From NCBI RefSeq assembly GCF_037975245.1, contig NC_092575.1, forward strand, positions 17,511,810 to 17,575,809: 64,000 bases of DNA, written 5' to 3'. The notes beneath the pieces are model-generated. The model was not told where the DNA came from and did not search any database. It was given only the letters and a program-made list of their open reading frames with translations. This document shows, piece by piece, positions 12,401-24,023 of the stretch; position 1 is the stretch's first letter, and each line of letters opens with the position of its first letter. This DNA is from Apostichopus japonicus (lineage: Eukaryota > Echinodermata > Holothuroidea > Aspidochirotida > Stichopodidae). Made by a program: the position numbers and the translations under genes.

Positions 12401-12735
12401 TACCCCTCTCAGGCTCTCCCTTTCCCCACTTCATGCCCCCTCCTTACCCCTCTCTGTTCCACAGTATTAAATCTTGACAGGCTACTACAGAAATATAAAA
12501 TAGTTGTTATTCATTGTATCTCTTTATTCTACAGGCAGAGAGTGTAAGTGACCACTATCCAATCGAAATGACACTATCAGACGAGGCATTCAACACAGCC
12601 AGCGAGCATAGTACAACAGATGGGAACGGAAGGGGCTCTGGTGTCCGTTGTAAGGGTCTTATATCATGTAATGCGCTCTGGATCTCTTCACTCCTCTGTG
12701 GGATTATGTTATTCTATTTCTTGTGGAGGGAGTGA
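5097..12735 (+). CDS. DNase I-family endonuclease, secreted with hydrophobic C-terminus, 8 exons, 328 aa
   Basis: Coding exons are 5097-5246, 5919-6007, 8219-8302, 9087-9187, 9810-9922, 10458-10615, 11292-11382 and 12535-12735; every junction is GT-AG and keeps frame. The protein is a DNase I-type Mg/Ca-dependent endonuclease. Residues 1-21 form a signal peptide, followed by INLASFNVRIFG. The catalytic set is complete: E62 (LIQE), H152 (SAIHTKP), D186 and N188 (LGDFNADCSYV), D231 (CAYDR) and H269 (SDHYPIEM). C191 and C228 match the conserved disulfide spacing. A tail of about 55 residues ends in a hydrophobic segment (about 305-326) just before the stop, absent from DNase I but reminiscent of GPI-anchored DNASE1L1, so a membrane-tethered enzyme is likely. 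Orthology to a particular vertebrate paralogue is not resolved. The ATG was chosen because it opens the signal peptide. Confidence 0.93.
5345..5885. repeat. Segmental duplication copy A in DNase intron 1
   Basis: The stretch containing ATGGACTCCAAATTGTG, then TGGATAGCCAACAAATAGG, then the G-run near 5819 recurs in intron 2 at about 6655-7340. The two copies share flanking order but each has its own inserted element. Copy A is interrupted by the 192-bp MITE at 5553-5744. Confidence 0.85.
5553..5744. mobile_element. 192-bp MITE with 18-bp perfect terminal inverted repeats
   Basis: The left end TTTAGAATCCGTACCATT is the exact reverse complement of the right end at 5727-5744. The homologous intron-2 block lacks this sequence, so it is an insertion. 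There is no coding capacity. The superfamily is not determined; the flanks are too AT-rich to define the target duplication. Confidence 0.8.
6655..7340. repeat. Segmental duplication copy B in DNase intron 2
   Basis: Homologous to 5345-5885. It contains the TTAA MITE at 6855-7189 in place of the MITE found in copy A. Confidence 0.85.
6855..7189. mobile_element. TTAA-flanked MITE (piggyBac-like), copy 1, right end decayed
   Basis: The left end TTAAAGGCATTGAA and the interior (for example AATTACCGACGGTAGCAAGC) match the copy at 62811-63150. The right end has GCGCAAGTCTTCAC but has lost the terminal TTAA. The duplicated block in intron 1 preserves the empty site, reading GTAATTAAATCTGATTTT where this copy is interrupted right after TTAA. 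TTAA targeting is typical of the piggyBac superfamily; no transposase is encoded. Confidence 0.8.
9343..9399. repeat. (TA)n microsatellite in DNase intron 4
   Basis: Uninterrupted TA dinucleotides over 57 bp, 156 bp after the exon-4 donor. Confidence 0.97.
10574..10841. repeat. Tandem duplication (134-bp period) of the DNase exon 6 3' end and donor
   Basis: The last part of exon 6 (GAATCAACGGATTGCGCG, then the donor CAG|GTTCG) and about 90 bp of intron are repeated 134 bp downstream. The second copy keeps GAATCAACAGATTGCGCG and a GT donor but carries a GAC to CAC change at the catalytic Asp codon. Reading through the first donor meets a stop within a few codons, so the second copy cannot simply extend the protein. 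Confidence 0.93.
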
Positions 12736-15680
12736 GGAGGGGGGGGGGTATGCAATTCACCATGTTCGCCTACCTCTCCTTTGATTTCTTATGCTTTTTT
12801 GGGGGTGGGGGGTGGGGCACAAAGGCGAAAATATCAGGAAGTATGTCCACTTTACAGAATGAAAAATAGAATTACCCTCCCTCCTTACACCAAGCCGTCA
12901 ATGAATCAAACGGCCTCTGCTCTCCATGACAGCAACTGTTTCCCCAGGAACATTGACTGTAGTAATATTGAAGAGTTACCTCCATATTTCCTTTGGTTTT
13001 GATTTTCTGATGAGATGGAACATATATATTTATCTGATAAATTATCTTATATATTATCTGAGATTAATGTGATTAATATTATAATGTGACATGGTGATAA
13101 GTCAGTATATAGAACAGCTGGTGGTGTTTGTAGCATACTTTTCTTCTAGAATTTCCCTCCATCAGATACATATTCTTGCATAGAAAAAATTGTTTTAGCG
13201 ATGGCACAACAGATGATTAAAATCTTGCATACATGCCAAGCAAGCGTCAATAGCTAGTGTAGGCTTACCACATTACCATAGAGCTGTTATACCTAATCTA
13301 CTGAAGTTATGTTCATTTGTTGAGGCTATTTCTACCAGGTATAATACTTGTGCATTTTGGAATGAAAATTTTGGCCTATTAGAAGATACTGATAATTATA
13401 TGATTAAACTATGCCTGGTTGAAAAATGGTGGGGAGTGAAAATAAGGTTAAAAGAGGCAAGAAGCTCATTTAAAGAGTGAAAATTAGTAAATGAGAATGA
13501 AACCAGGGCAGAAACTTGGAGACACAGTGGGACTTTCTCTTCAGTGAAGAGGCGGGGGGTGGGGGGGGGGGGAGAAACACAAGGACACAACTCAAAAATT
13601 TCCAATATGATGGATCACGTTTACCACAATGTCACAATTGTAATTTATGAGATGGGGACGTTTTGAGCTTTTCATAAAATTGGGATGGTATGTACCTCCT
13701 GTGCGCCCCCACCCCTTCCCCTGCCATCACTGAATGATGCCACAGGCTAAGAGCACTAAGTTTTGAAGACAAAAGAACTAATTAAAACTAACAAATTAAG
13801 GCTATATTTTGTTCAAGCTTTTTGTGTAGAAAGAGTACAGTACCTGCATATTTTTTTAATATATAAACTGGCTTCCCAAGTGTAATAAATTTATTAATTG
13901 GCAGAGAAATGAACAGCGTATTGTTCTTAAAAAGTTCCTACTTTAATAAAGTAACTTGATTATGAAGACCGTGCCTCTTTTAATCAGATCAAAATTGACC
14001 TTTTGACTTTAACATGATATTTCATCTGAAAAAAAATCATGATATCAAATTTCACAACTTTTTCATGTGCTAATCCTTTGTATCCTGTTTAGGGCCTCCG
14101 ATTTTTGTAACACCGTTTTTTGGTTCAATGTTTGCCTTTTTTAATAGTGCAGTAACTGGAAGGTGTACAGCTTACTATGTGCATGACAATATACACATCA
14201 AGTTTCATTGATTTGGAGATATATTGACGTAACATGTTTGGTTCTCTATAACTTTGGGTAAGAAATGAAACTCTGAATTTTGTTTAATTGGCCTTCAACT
14301 TAGATGCAAACATAGTATTTCGCTCCTATGCTGAACACATAAATGTGAATTGTTTCTTTCACCAGGGGGGGGGGGGGGAGGGGGTGCAGATTGACTTTTG
14401 TTCTTTTTCAACAAAGGTATCAACATGGCAAAAATCGGTACCATCATCAGTACTACAAATTGTGGGCCCTAAATAATGTCCCTCTGAATTTTAAGAAGAT
14501 ACCTCTACTCCCATTGTGTTCAGACAATATCCTAACAATTTTGTTGCCTTACAAACAAAATAAGAAAGGAATTGCTTCCATGTAGCAAAATAAACTTCCA
14601 AATTGGAGTGGGTTAGGAGGTAAGGCCTGAAAGAGAGACTATGAGATAGGGGAACTTCCATCAAACCTGCTTCCAATATTTCTTAAGAACTTTCCAAATT
14701 AAAAACTATTAATTTGTCCATCGGTTCAAAATTATGCAAAAAAATTTCTCGTTTTCTGTAAAATTTACTTCAGTAAGAATCTTAAACTTTTTAATTTAAT
14801 TTAATTTAAATTTAATTTGCATGCTATATTTTTTTATTACTATACAACAGATTGACTATTATATATGAATATTTATCTCATGTAGATTTACTACCTTCTC
14901 AGACGGTGCAAACATTCTTTCATTCCAGTAGACCAGTTTTTGTTGGACATTTCTATGTATAATGTATCTTTGTTGGACATTTGTATGTATAATGCACATA
15001 TAATGTATCTTTCACTAGAATTTCTACCAAAGAATTTTTTTATTAAATGAGTTTACTTTAAATATTTCATTCGCTCCAATAATATGATTTTGCACATTAT
15101 CTAAAATCTAAGAGCAAAATAAAATAAATATAAGAATAGAAAACTAAACTATCTGTACTTTTCTATCTTGCATGTATTCCTGTTTCTTAAAAGCATGAAC
15201 ATCCAGAGGGCTCAGTACTATCGCCCCCGTCTTGCACCCATGGACCATAATGGGTATGATGAACAGGGCAAAGGAAGACCCAGGTTAAGGAAACCTCTAT
15301 TTCCCTTTCCAGTATTCTCCCTCCACATGGCCCTCCTTGTTTCTCCAACAGAAAAAAAAAATGTTAGTAGAAATCCAAGTGTTCTGTGTATCACTGAATA
15401 TGGAAGGATGAATGTCCCCACTCATTTTTCCCCATCCCCCACCCCTGCCCCCACCCCCTCCACTTGCTTGGCAAATAAATCCCATGCAGGGCGTCAAATC
15501 TGATTCCATGCTGATATGATTTCCAAACATTTGACTTTGTAAGTATACGTGGACTCACATAAATAAATTGTAGAACAACAAGGCTAAAGAATACCATGGA
15601 AAAGGCGCCCGCAAGAACCCCACAGTGCTTTGGCTCTTCTCACAAATTATTAGACTAGTATCAATGTTGGTAGACATAGT
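12736..15680. other. Non-coding: DNase 3' region and intergenic DNA
   Basis: Probable 3' UTR followed by intergenic sequence. AATAAA motifs occur near 13883 and 13944. It holds G-runs (12737-12747, 13557-13571, 14366-14377) and AT-rich stretches. Short frames here lack family motifs and mostly follow low-complexity tracts. Confidence 0.6.
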
Positions 15681-16142
15681 GTACGGAAGCTCTGAAGGGC
15701 CAAACCACTATCAGTCTTGATTTAAATTCACACTTTGTTAACGTTAAATTTACACTTTATGAATCATAAATTCACACTTTATAGGCCTAGACGTTAAATT
15801 TACACTTTATAAACGTTAAATTCACAATTTTTAAACGTTAAATTCACACTTTATAAACTTAAAATTCATACTTTATAACCCTTCAGTTTACATTTTATAA
15901 TCCCTCACTTCACACTTTCACCTTTTTTTTAACATGAGAAGATGTAGATTACGTTTATTAAATTGTGTAGTTAAGGATTATAAAATGCGAATTAAACATT
16001 TGTAAAATGTGAATTTCAGGTTATTATATATTGTGAAGTTAATAAAGTGTAAAATTAACATTTTAAAGTGTAAATTTAAGGTTTATCAAGTGTGAATTTT
16101 AGACAAAAAATAAAGTAGTTTGGACCTTCAGTGCTTCCGTAC
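15681..16142. mobile_element. Foldback / MITE-like element, about 460 bp
   Basis: The left end GTACGGAAGCTCTGAAGG and the right end CCTTCAGTGCTTCCGTAC are inverted repeats of each other, with TA at the outermost position. The interior is itself a large imperfect palindrome: the left half repeats AAATTCACACTTTATAAACG-like 20-25-bp motifs about eight times and the right half has their inverse (AAAGTGTAAATTT). There is no coding capacity. The TA edge is compatible with a Tc1/mariner-type target. Confidence 0.82.
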
Positions 16143-16614
16143 ATAAGCTATATACCGGGTTGCGTTTACTAATAAAAAAAGACATACCATTTGCGTTTCC
16201 GATGGTATAAATTTGCCTCACTTTGTCTTTCATATATCATTAATCCGCTTCGTAAAGCCATACACTTCATACACACATTATATAAAGTACATAATCAGTA
16301 TAGAAAATGATCGCTAATAAGGTCTTCCCGTCATAGCTGTTGCATTCAGGATATACCCTTTTAAAGTAACCACCTTCACTTGAAAGGCTGTTTTATAAAG
16401 GAAACCTTTTCCTTTGACGAAAGGTTCTAAATTTGGACATCCTTTTCGGATCGATCTAGGAGAACACACCGTTGCACACGGGAGAACTGTAACAATATTT
16501 ATTTTGTAATATTTGCATGGAACAGTGAAAAGGGTGCTGTATGGATTTTGCTCAATTGCTTCAAAGTTAGAACTCCTCGGTGTGTAAATCTGGACTGAGG
16601 AAACAGATGCAACC
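16143..16614 (+). promoter_or_regulatory. Upstream region of the fucosyltransferase, candidate TATA box
   Basis: TTATATAAAG at 16278-16287 is the best TATA-like sequence between the foldback element and the ATG. The 470-bp gap otherwise contains only an opposite-strand frame with no family resemblance. Promoter role is inference. Confidence 0.3.
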
Positions 16615-18111
16615 ATGGCAATGTCCAGTTTTCCATTTCGAGCAGTTTTATTTCTAAACTTGACAGGACTAGCAGTACTTCTAATGATTTATTACATCCA
16701 CTCTGTAGATCGTTTCACAAAAAGGAACATAAAGGTTGATTCTTTCTTATTTGCGTATGGAAACTTACCACTCGACCATTCCAATGAAGCTATCACGTAC
16801 TTCGAAAACGTTATGTACGAGCACGACCCATTTTATAACAAATCGACGAGCTACACCGCGGCATCGCCAAATATAGACATCCAACCTAAATATCGCGGTT
16901 TAAAAGAAATGTGTTCCTCAAAGTCACAACCGTTGAGATGCCCCTCCAATAAGTTTGGTAAATGTATCAAGATAAGTTTGGTCGGACTTTGCGGTCACTG
17001 GAACACGGTGGGTCTCTTGCGTGCACTACCAGCGGAAATCTCTTCCTGTGGAACGCCAAGAAATATATCCATCGTAATAGATCACGCGGCCACAGCGTCA
17101 GCAATATCAACATCTGATATCGTAGTATTTTTGTTCGTGAATAACTACTTGAACATGAATGTTTGGCAGAGTTTAAGGTACTTCAAACCAGCGGGACAAA
17201 TGTGGGTATTCCAAACCGAAGAAAGCCCATACTACGCTATCGGTTTATTGCCTCCGTGGATATATCGGAACGATTCCTTCGATATATCGAATACGTACAG
17301 AACCTCAGCGGATATATATTCACCATATGGATACTTCGAACCGTTTCGTACGGAGGAGTCGAATCAAGTGGGAAATATATCGGCTGTAATCGAAAACAAA
17401 TCGCGATTCATGATCTGGATTAGCAGTCATTGTGAGACGTTACAATGGGACAGAACAAAATTTGCCCGAGATCTTCAAAAAATTATGAAAGTAGATATTT
17501 TTGGAAGATGTGGAAATGATACCTTGTGTAAATGTAGGTGGCAACAAAACTGTAGAAATGAAGTCGATGATTTTGTACGAACATATAAATTTTCATTGGC
17601 CTTAGAAAACTCTTGTTGCGAGGATTACATCACAGAAAAACTATGGCATACGTACTCCGTGGGTAATATCCCAGTCGTCGTCGGTCCAAAGATACAGAAT
17701 TACGAAAAATTAGTCCCGCCTGGTTCTTTCATTCACGCGGATCAATTTAAATCTATTCATGACCTTAAAAAATATTTGGAATATCTCGATAGAAACGATA
17801 CAGCATATTTAGAATATTTCCAATGGAGAACTGTCGGCAAGATAAGCGAACATTCGATCAAAGACCATTTTCAGAGTCATCTCTCTAATCCGGTTATGTG
17901 TTCGATCGTAAATAAGTATATAGAGAGGCAGGATATGGCAAAGAAACAAAATGACGGAAAGAGAGGAAAGCTGGATGGTGTCAAAATGTTCGATCCTTAC
18001 GGCCCGGAGTGGAAGGGGACATGTCATAGTTGCGGCGATAACCAGTGGATTAAGGATTACGAATATCCTCCTGGTCACAAAAGGCAAGAGGAATGGATAT
18101 GGGCTAGGTAA
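16615..18111 (+). CDS. Intronless alpha-1,3-fucosyltransferase (GT10), 498 aa
   Basis: A single 1,497-bp frame encodes a type II Golgi protein: a short cytoplasmic end, a signal-anchor at about residues 9-28 (FLNLTGLAVLLMIYYIH), a stem, then the GT10 domain. M196-WVFQTEESPYY corresponds to the first conserved motif of alpha-1,3-fucosyltransferases. L328-ALENSCCEDYITEKLW followed by NIPVVVG is the GDP-fucose-binding family signature. Several N-glycosylation sequons are present (for example NKS, NIS, NDS). The protein is longer than the usual 350-430 residues because of a stem and a C-terminal extension of about 80 residues containing a CHSC motif. A single-exon gene is common for this family. 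The second Met (codon 3) is an alternative start. The likely role is transfer of fucose from GDP-fucose to N-acetylglucosamine in glycans; the exact acceptor cannot be read from sequence. Confidence 0.92.
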   Translation: MAMSSFPFRAVLFLNLTGLAVLLMIYYIHSVDRFTKRNIKVDSFLFAYGNLPLDHSNEAITYFENVMYEHDPFYNKSTSYTAASPNIDIQPKYRGLKEMCSSKSQPLRCPSNKFGKCIKISLVGLCGHWNTVGLLRALPAEISSCGTPRNISIVIDHAATASAISTSDIVVFLFVNNYLNMNVWQSLRYFKPAGQMWVFQTEESPYYAIGLLPPWIYRNDSFDISNTYRTSADIYSPYGYFEPFRTEESNQVGNISAVIENKSRFMIWISSHCETLQWDRTKFARDLQKIMKVDIFGRCGNDTLCKCRWQQNCRNEVDDFVRTYKFSLALENSCCEDYITEKLWHTYSVGNIPVVVGPKIQNYEKLVPPGSFIHADQFKSIHDLKKYLEYLDRNDTAYLEYFQWRTVGKISEHSIKDHFQSHLSNPVMCSIVNKYIERQDMAKKQNDGKRGKLDGVKMFDPYGPEWKGTCHSCGDNQWIKDYEYPPGHKRQEEWIWAR

Positions 18112-19384
18112 TATATGTTATATTGATGGATTTGGAGCCGCGAACTGCAAGGTTGAGGAAGAAGAGGTTGAGGCCGGAACTCGGTTAGGACTTAACCACT
18201 TTGGAAGAGTATTGATTTCAATGAGGGGGGGGGGGGGGAGTGGGAGGGGTAGGTGAGAGAGAAAGAAATATCGTTCGGCTAGTTTATTTTTCGTTTCTGT
18301 AATTTTGTTTGAGGTATATTTTAAAGATTAACTCGGTATCATCTTAAACTATTAAGAGAGGCTTAAATTTACTTACAGTTAGAAAAGTCATTTCCTTGAG
18401 GTTCTGACCCTCCAAATAATGCCAAGGCATTCAGGTGCCAGTGCAATTGGAAATAAAAAGGTGACGTGTGAGAACATATTCTCTCTTTTTTTTTTTTTTA
18501 AATCTGAGCATGAGGGGTTGGGTAGAGAAATTGATGGTGCTTACATGAAAAGTGGTGCTATATTCTGGATTGGGGGTATTGACTTTATTCTCTACCCCCT
18601 CCCATCAGAAGTATACGTGGTTGCTCCCTTGTTTCCAGTATATTTGACGGTAATACTGAAGAACTATAATATATTTGCGACATCCCACGTGGGGCACTGG
18701 TCATGGCTTTGTATGTGAGTTTATCAATGATGTTACGTCATGTTTTTAATCGGAATTGCTTTTAATGTTTCCGTCACATTTTCACCCTCATACCAAGGGG
18801 ACTAGGATTAAGAGTGGATCAGTATATTAGGTTCGTGCATAGGGACTTTCTTGGGGACTCTTCTTAAAAATAAAGTGATGTAATCACAAATGCGTTTCGC
18901 ATGTAGGTACCATACCCGAACATGTCCGTTGTCCGACACTGAGAAGGGGTGAAGAGAATACAGTCCTGGGACCCAAGGTCAATAAGAGGACCCAAGGAAA
19001 TATGGGATAAATTATAAGATTCATAATACAGGCCAACTTTACATAAATATTTTCCCTGGGCCCCATCTGGCTCTCGACGCTACTGACCACAATTATTGGC
19101 GGGCAGCGTCTTACCTAATTTGGTGACTGTTTCGCCGTCATATCATGAGAAATCATTTTTTTACTGCTTGTATGTTATAGAGAACAAATCAAAGTACATG
19201 TGTTGTTGAAACAAGGACTGAATGTGACTTAATCGAAGCATTTTATCAATTCTTTGTGGATAGCAAAGACCTTCTGTATTTGCTTTAGCGGGCTTGGAAA
19301 GTGACCAATTAATGTCAAGTCAATAGACCAATCACTTGTGTTACAAAAACTACATACATGTCGTCTCGCTTATTATTTATTTAT

Positions 19385-19450
19385 TAAACTTTATTTTGAG
19401 AGGGTAACTCGTTTAGCCGAAGCTAATCTTCCACGAGGCCTATACATGAT
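19385..19450. repeat. Interspersed repeat fragment shared with 49725-49780
   Basis: AGGGTAACTCGTTTAGCCG followed by AAGCTAAT resembles AGGGTGACTCGGTAAGCCG and GAGCTAAT at about 49727. It is probably the end of an unidentified SINE or LINE family. The boundaries are unclear. Confidence 0.55.
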
Positions 19451-20770
19451 TTCACCATGCGACAGCGCAGCTGAAATAATGATACGGACAGAAGCCCATT
19501 ATTTCCATTAGAAAGATATTTTTAATTCGTTCAAACGAATAATTTTTTCCTTGGTACCAATAATTACTTAGTTCGAATGAATTAGTCATTCTTTGCTACA
19601 CGAAGTAATAATATGTATACGAACGAATCATTTCGTTTTCGAATGGCACTAATGGGCTTCCATAGTCTTCATATGGTACCACTTATTATTAATTCTTCAA
19701 TATATAGCTGTCCAACGGAAATTCGACCGATTCCTTTTTTAGATGAGCAGTGCAATGGAAAATATTGATATTCCATTGCAGTACAATATTGTGAAATTGA
19801 TGCAAAGCCACGTGCAAGGGGTTAAGGAAAGAGTTCAAAACTTCGAAAGACCACCTAGAGACATTTAGTTCAATGAGCTATTTCACGTGACGAGAAAATG
19901 AGTAATGTCAAAGGTCATAGTTTGGCAATGACCCAATTTTAAGCAAAGTTACATTCGTCGATATCCCCGCATCATACACCCCCTTTTGGGTAATTTCTGC
20001 ACACCCCCTCTTGTTACCACTTCGCCCACCTCACCCCTAGGAGGTAGTAAAGTTACAGGGCCAATCTTACATAGAACTGCTAGAGACACACTAACAACAG
20101 ACAGTAAATAAAAACAAGTATCTTTCATTTCGAAACGTTTTATTGTCGAAGAAATGTCACTTTTATACTTCATTGTAATACTCATCATAGCTCCTTCTCG
20201 AGTTCTCCTTTCTTTCTTGTTTTTACTGTACACCAAGGCTTTCGGCTTTTGCTAACATCAAACAAAGGGAAGGAAAAGCTCATAGTGAATTAACACAAAT
20301 GTTCGAGATGTCTTAACAAATATTGAATGAACCACTAATACAATCAAGCAGCACAAAAAATACAGAAACCTTCGGTCACAGATGTTAATTTAAATCTTAC
20401 AAAGACAGCAAACGCTACTTGATATAGTGACGGCTTATGTCTATGACCAACCACGACAAAAGGGTGCCAATTAAGAGAACACCCCCCACCTCCCCTGTCC
20501 TTCCAAAAATAAACAAAGGTGTATTCTTCTTCACAATATGAGCTTGCAAACTAATGGTAAAATTATACAACCTTATGGATAGCTTCCCCATAAGTCTTGG
20601 CCTATAGCTAAGCTGACATTTAAAGTTCCCAAATCTGTCCCTTCCCACAACAGACAGAAAATGTTGATTACAACTTAAGCACCAAATGTGTAAATTATGG
20701 TTAAATTGGGAAAAGAGATCTCAACATGTAGATGAAGAATACCCATGGTGCTTGGCTGAGGAGAATGAGA

Positions 20771-20811
20771 GGGTTGGGGAGGGGGTTGGGGAGGGGGTTG
20801 GGGAGGGGGTG
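20771..20811 (+). repeat. 12-bp G-rich minisatellite, G-quadruplex-prone
   Basis: About three tandem copies of TTGGGGAGGGGG, giving many runs of four or more G. The AGR-like short frame here (repeated GLGRGLGR) is a by-product of the repeat. Confidence 0.9.
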
Positions 20812-22621
20812 GATGAGGAACAGGAGGAGGCTTCTTCAGATTATATATGTTAACTACAACAGACTTGCTTATAAAGAAACAGTCAATGAAATAATTAAAT
20901 ATGCCATAACAATACTTTTTCTCTGCGAAACAATTTCACAAACTGTGGGGGTGGTGGAAGTGTGTGTTTATATGTTGGGGGGGGGGGGGGGGGTAAGGGT
21001 GAATACTAATGACACTTTTAATAAGAGTAACTTATCTACATTTTTAATCAAAGTGAAGATAGAAATTTATGACATTACCGACATAGACTGGCAAAATTTT
21101 ATTTGAAATGGAAACAAACCTAAATTGGCAGAAACAAAACGCTTTGCTGACAATTCTTACAGAACCTGAGGACTTCAAGTTCTAATAACACACAAGGCTA
21201 AAGATACTCGTAACGTTGGAGACTTCACCTCGTAAAATCAGAAGGAAAAAGTGACTTCACAAGCGAAAGAATGAATTTCCTTTTGAACCTTTCATTTGTT
21301 AAAGAGGAAGAACATTTCCTGCATTTATTGGCATCATCGTTTATCTAAAACACCCAATAAAGAGACAATGGTACTCTCATAACATACTCATACTCATTAC
21401 ATACTCATAACATAAGCACTGGTAGTGACAGTATGAGCAGTATGAATATCCTAGTAGATGAAGTCTCCCAGTTAGGACAAATATTAGATAAAGTTTCCAA
21501 ACCTTTCTACGATTGCTATCAATGTAAGCTATGAGAGGACAAGCACACAGTGGAACTAGAATTACTAGAAAATAGTCCAATTAGCTGATTTGCAAGCACC
21601 ATGTTATAAGCATGTCTGTAGCATTTTTAATGTTCCCCTAATACTATAGGAGGAACAACATGGACAATATATTAGTGGCTAATACCGGAAAACAAAAGTT
21701 TCACGTGTCGGGATGAAGTACCAACTTTCAAATAATTCTGTCCGGACGACTGGTCATCTCTTCCACAGAGAGACTTATGGGATATTATTATTATGAAATA
21801 TGAACTAAAATGGTAATGCGATACAGAAGTAGTACATGGTTAACCTCGGACTTGGAAATAAACTCGATTCATACCATGCGCTTAAAAAAAATGCATTCTA
21901 TTCATACCAAACAGTGCAAAATTCTGACTTTGTTTGACAGGAACACGACTCGTGACCTTTAACACACTATTACGAGTCCAACGAGACAAACTGCTGGAAT
22001 CTAAGCCAAATATGAGACGAGATCATTTTTCATCTTCCACAGAGTAAATCTTTTGTCCATCCGTAAACAAGATCTTGTCTTGCACTAAAATGTTGACCTG
22101 GTATAGCCGAAAGGAACCCAAGTTTCAGATCGATGTTAAACAAAAAATCTATTTTTAAAACTTTCCTTGGATACGATTTCCTCCATTTGATAAGCAAGAG
22201 TCGGTTTTGTGCGACGGTGGTATTACAAACGAATAACGAAAACATCATGAATATTCATTGAAGAACTGAGACAACTGTACAGTCAAATCGACCGAAGATC
22301 TTAACAAACTTAACAGTCGCAAATTAATTCTCTAAGCAATATCATCATGATCTTTTTAAAATTAATATTCTTTGGAACTGCAAGACTGGAAAATTTATTC
22401 TCGGAGCTAAAATTCTTTTTGTTTCCCCTTTATTTCTTCTTCTTGTTCTTTCTTTTTTTCTGAATCATACTAATGAAACCAAAATTTAATCAATTGCAAG
22501 GAATAGTCCATTTTCTCCACAGGACAAAATTATTTACAACGTACCTTTTTTAAGCAACAGAACAACAACATTCTCATACATACAACTTAAAGATTTCTTT
22601 GTTATTTACACTTTTTTAAGT

Positions 22622-22650
22622 TTCTTCTTCTTCTTCTTCTTCTTCTTCTT
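22622..22650. repeat. (TTC)n microsatellite
   Basis: Nine to ten uninterrupted TTC triplets. Confidence 0.95.
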
Positions 22651-24023
22651 GTACACTTTTTACACAACAAAATCCAATTGAATAGTTCTTCACCGACATC
22701 AAAAAAAAAAAATTGTTTGAAGTTTGCCTTTTTTTTTTGGTAGTCATTTGACTGAAAGAAAATATGAGCAAAGGAAAACCGAGAAGCAAGCGAGGGTTGA
22801 TACCTCAATATGACATCAAATGCTACATATTTGTAAGGAAGCATTATTTTCAGAAATGTACAACTTTTTACAAGAACATCAATGTCAACAAAAAATGGTG
22901 AGATGGGGGGGGGGGGGGAGAAAGAAAAGGAAATGGCCTCTTCACACTTTCTATCGAGGGAAAACAGGTTCACAACTGAGTAAACATTTAGGCCTCATGG
23001 GAAAAGTTAGACAGGAGAACTATAAACAGAACCATACATCAAGATTTTATTTACATGCATGAACACCAAAACATTTTGCAGTCGCTTCTTTCCTAATCTC
23101 GTGGAACTAAATAGACCAGCAATAATATCAACGCACTAGCTTTTCCCCCCAAAATAGAATCAAAAGAGAAAGAATCTAACAACAGTTGGTACAGACTGTT
23201 GTAGTGGTGTCCAAAGACTACATTACTGTACATCAACAGTTTTGAAGGAAGGTGATACAAATTGGTCCACTTTACAGGGTGCTTTCCATACTAAGTCAAC
23301 ATGAACTTTAAAGAAACACAAAGAGGTATAAATATAGGCTTGTTTACTTTCAAGCTGAAGTAAATTATTCAAACGACAGAAGGTATCTTTGTACACTTTA
23401 AACAAGATTTGGTCTTTCCATTTTTCACAAAGTACACTTGGCTACTTACCCCCACTCCCCCCTTCCCTTTTGACTACTCACATTCCCCAGAGGCCAGGTC
23501 CACAGACTATCGTCCTCTCTCTTCTCCATTGACCTGACATAACCTATGACCTATCCACTGGCCATCTCATGTACAGTAGTACAGCTCCATGACGATGCTA
23601 CACTATATTATAAACATAACTAAACTTCATGCCTAACGTGGATTACCTCAACCCATTTCTTAGTCCAAATATCACTCTTTATGCACACCATAGGCATTCA
23701 AACCCACATTTCAGCAGGATTCTGTGTCTGATCGTTAGTCAGTCTTGTAAATCAATATTACCAAATCTACCAACTACTGATCCCGATATAGTCACCATCA
23801 GTACAATGATCCAGTTTAAGCTTCCCTAGTTTATGAAACAGCATCAGACTAAGTCAGCTGAATCATCGATTTCATCTTCAGAAACAGGCCGAAGAAAACA
23901 GTTCTATTGAAAACCAGTTAATGACTTTCAAAACAAGGTAAAGGTTGACCAAAGATGAATGAAGATTACTGATCGTGTCGTGAATCTACCTGAACCATCT
24001 CATGCTTTAGATGATTAATTATT

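Larger units (their letters stand above)
18112..24023. other. Non-coding stretch, no gene supported
   Basis: A possible polyadenylation signal for the fucosyltransferase, AATAAA, lies at 18452-18457. The rest is AT-rich with G-runs (18224-18237, 20978-20992, 22905-22917). A minus-strand AATAAA near 20141 could mark the far end of a long EIF4ENIF1 3' UTR, but this is a guess. A degraded interspersed repeat lies at about 19395-19445. Short frames here show no recognisable domain. Confidence 0.5.
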
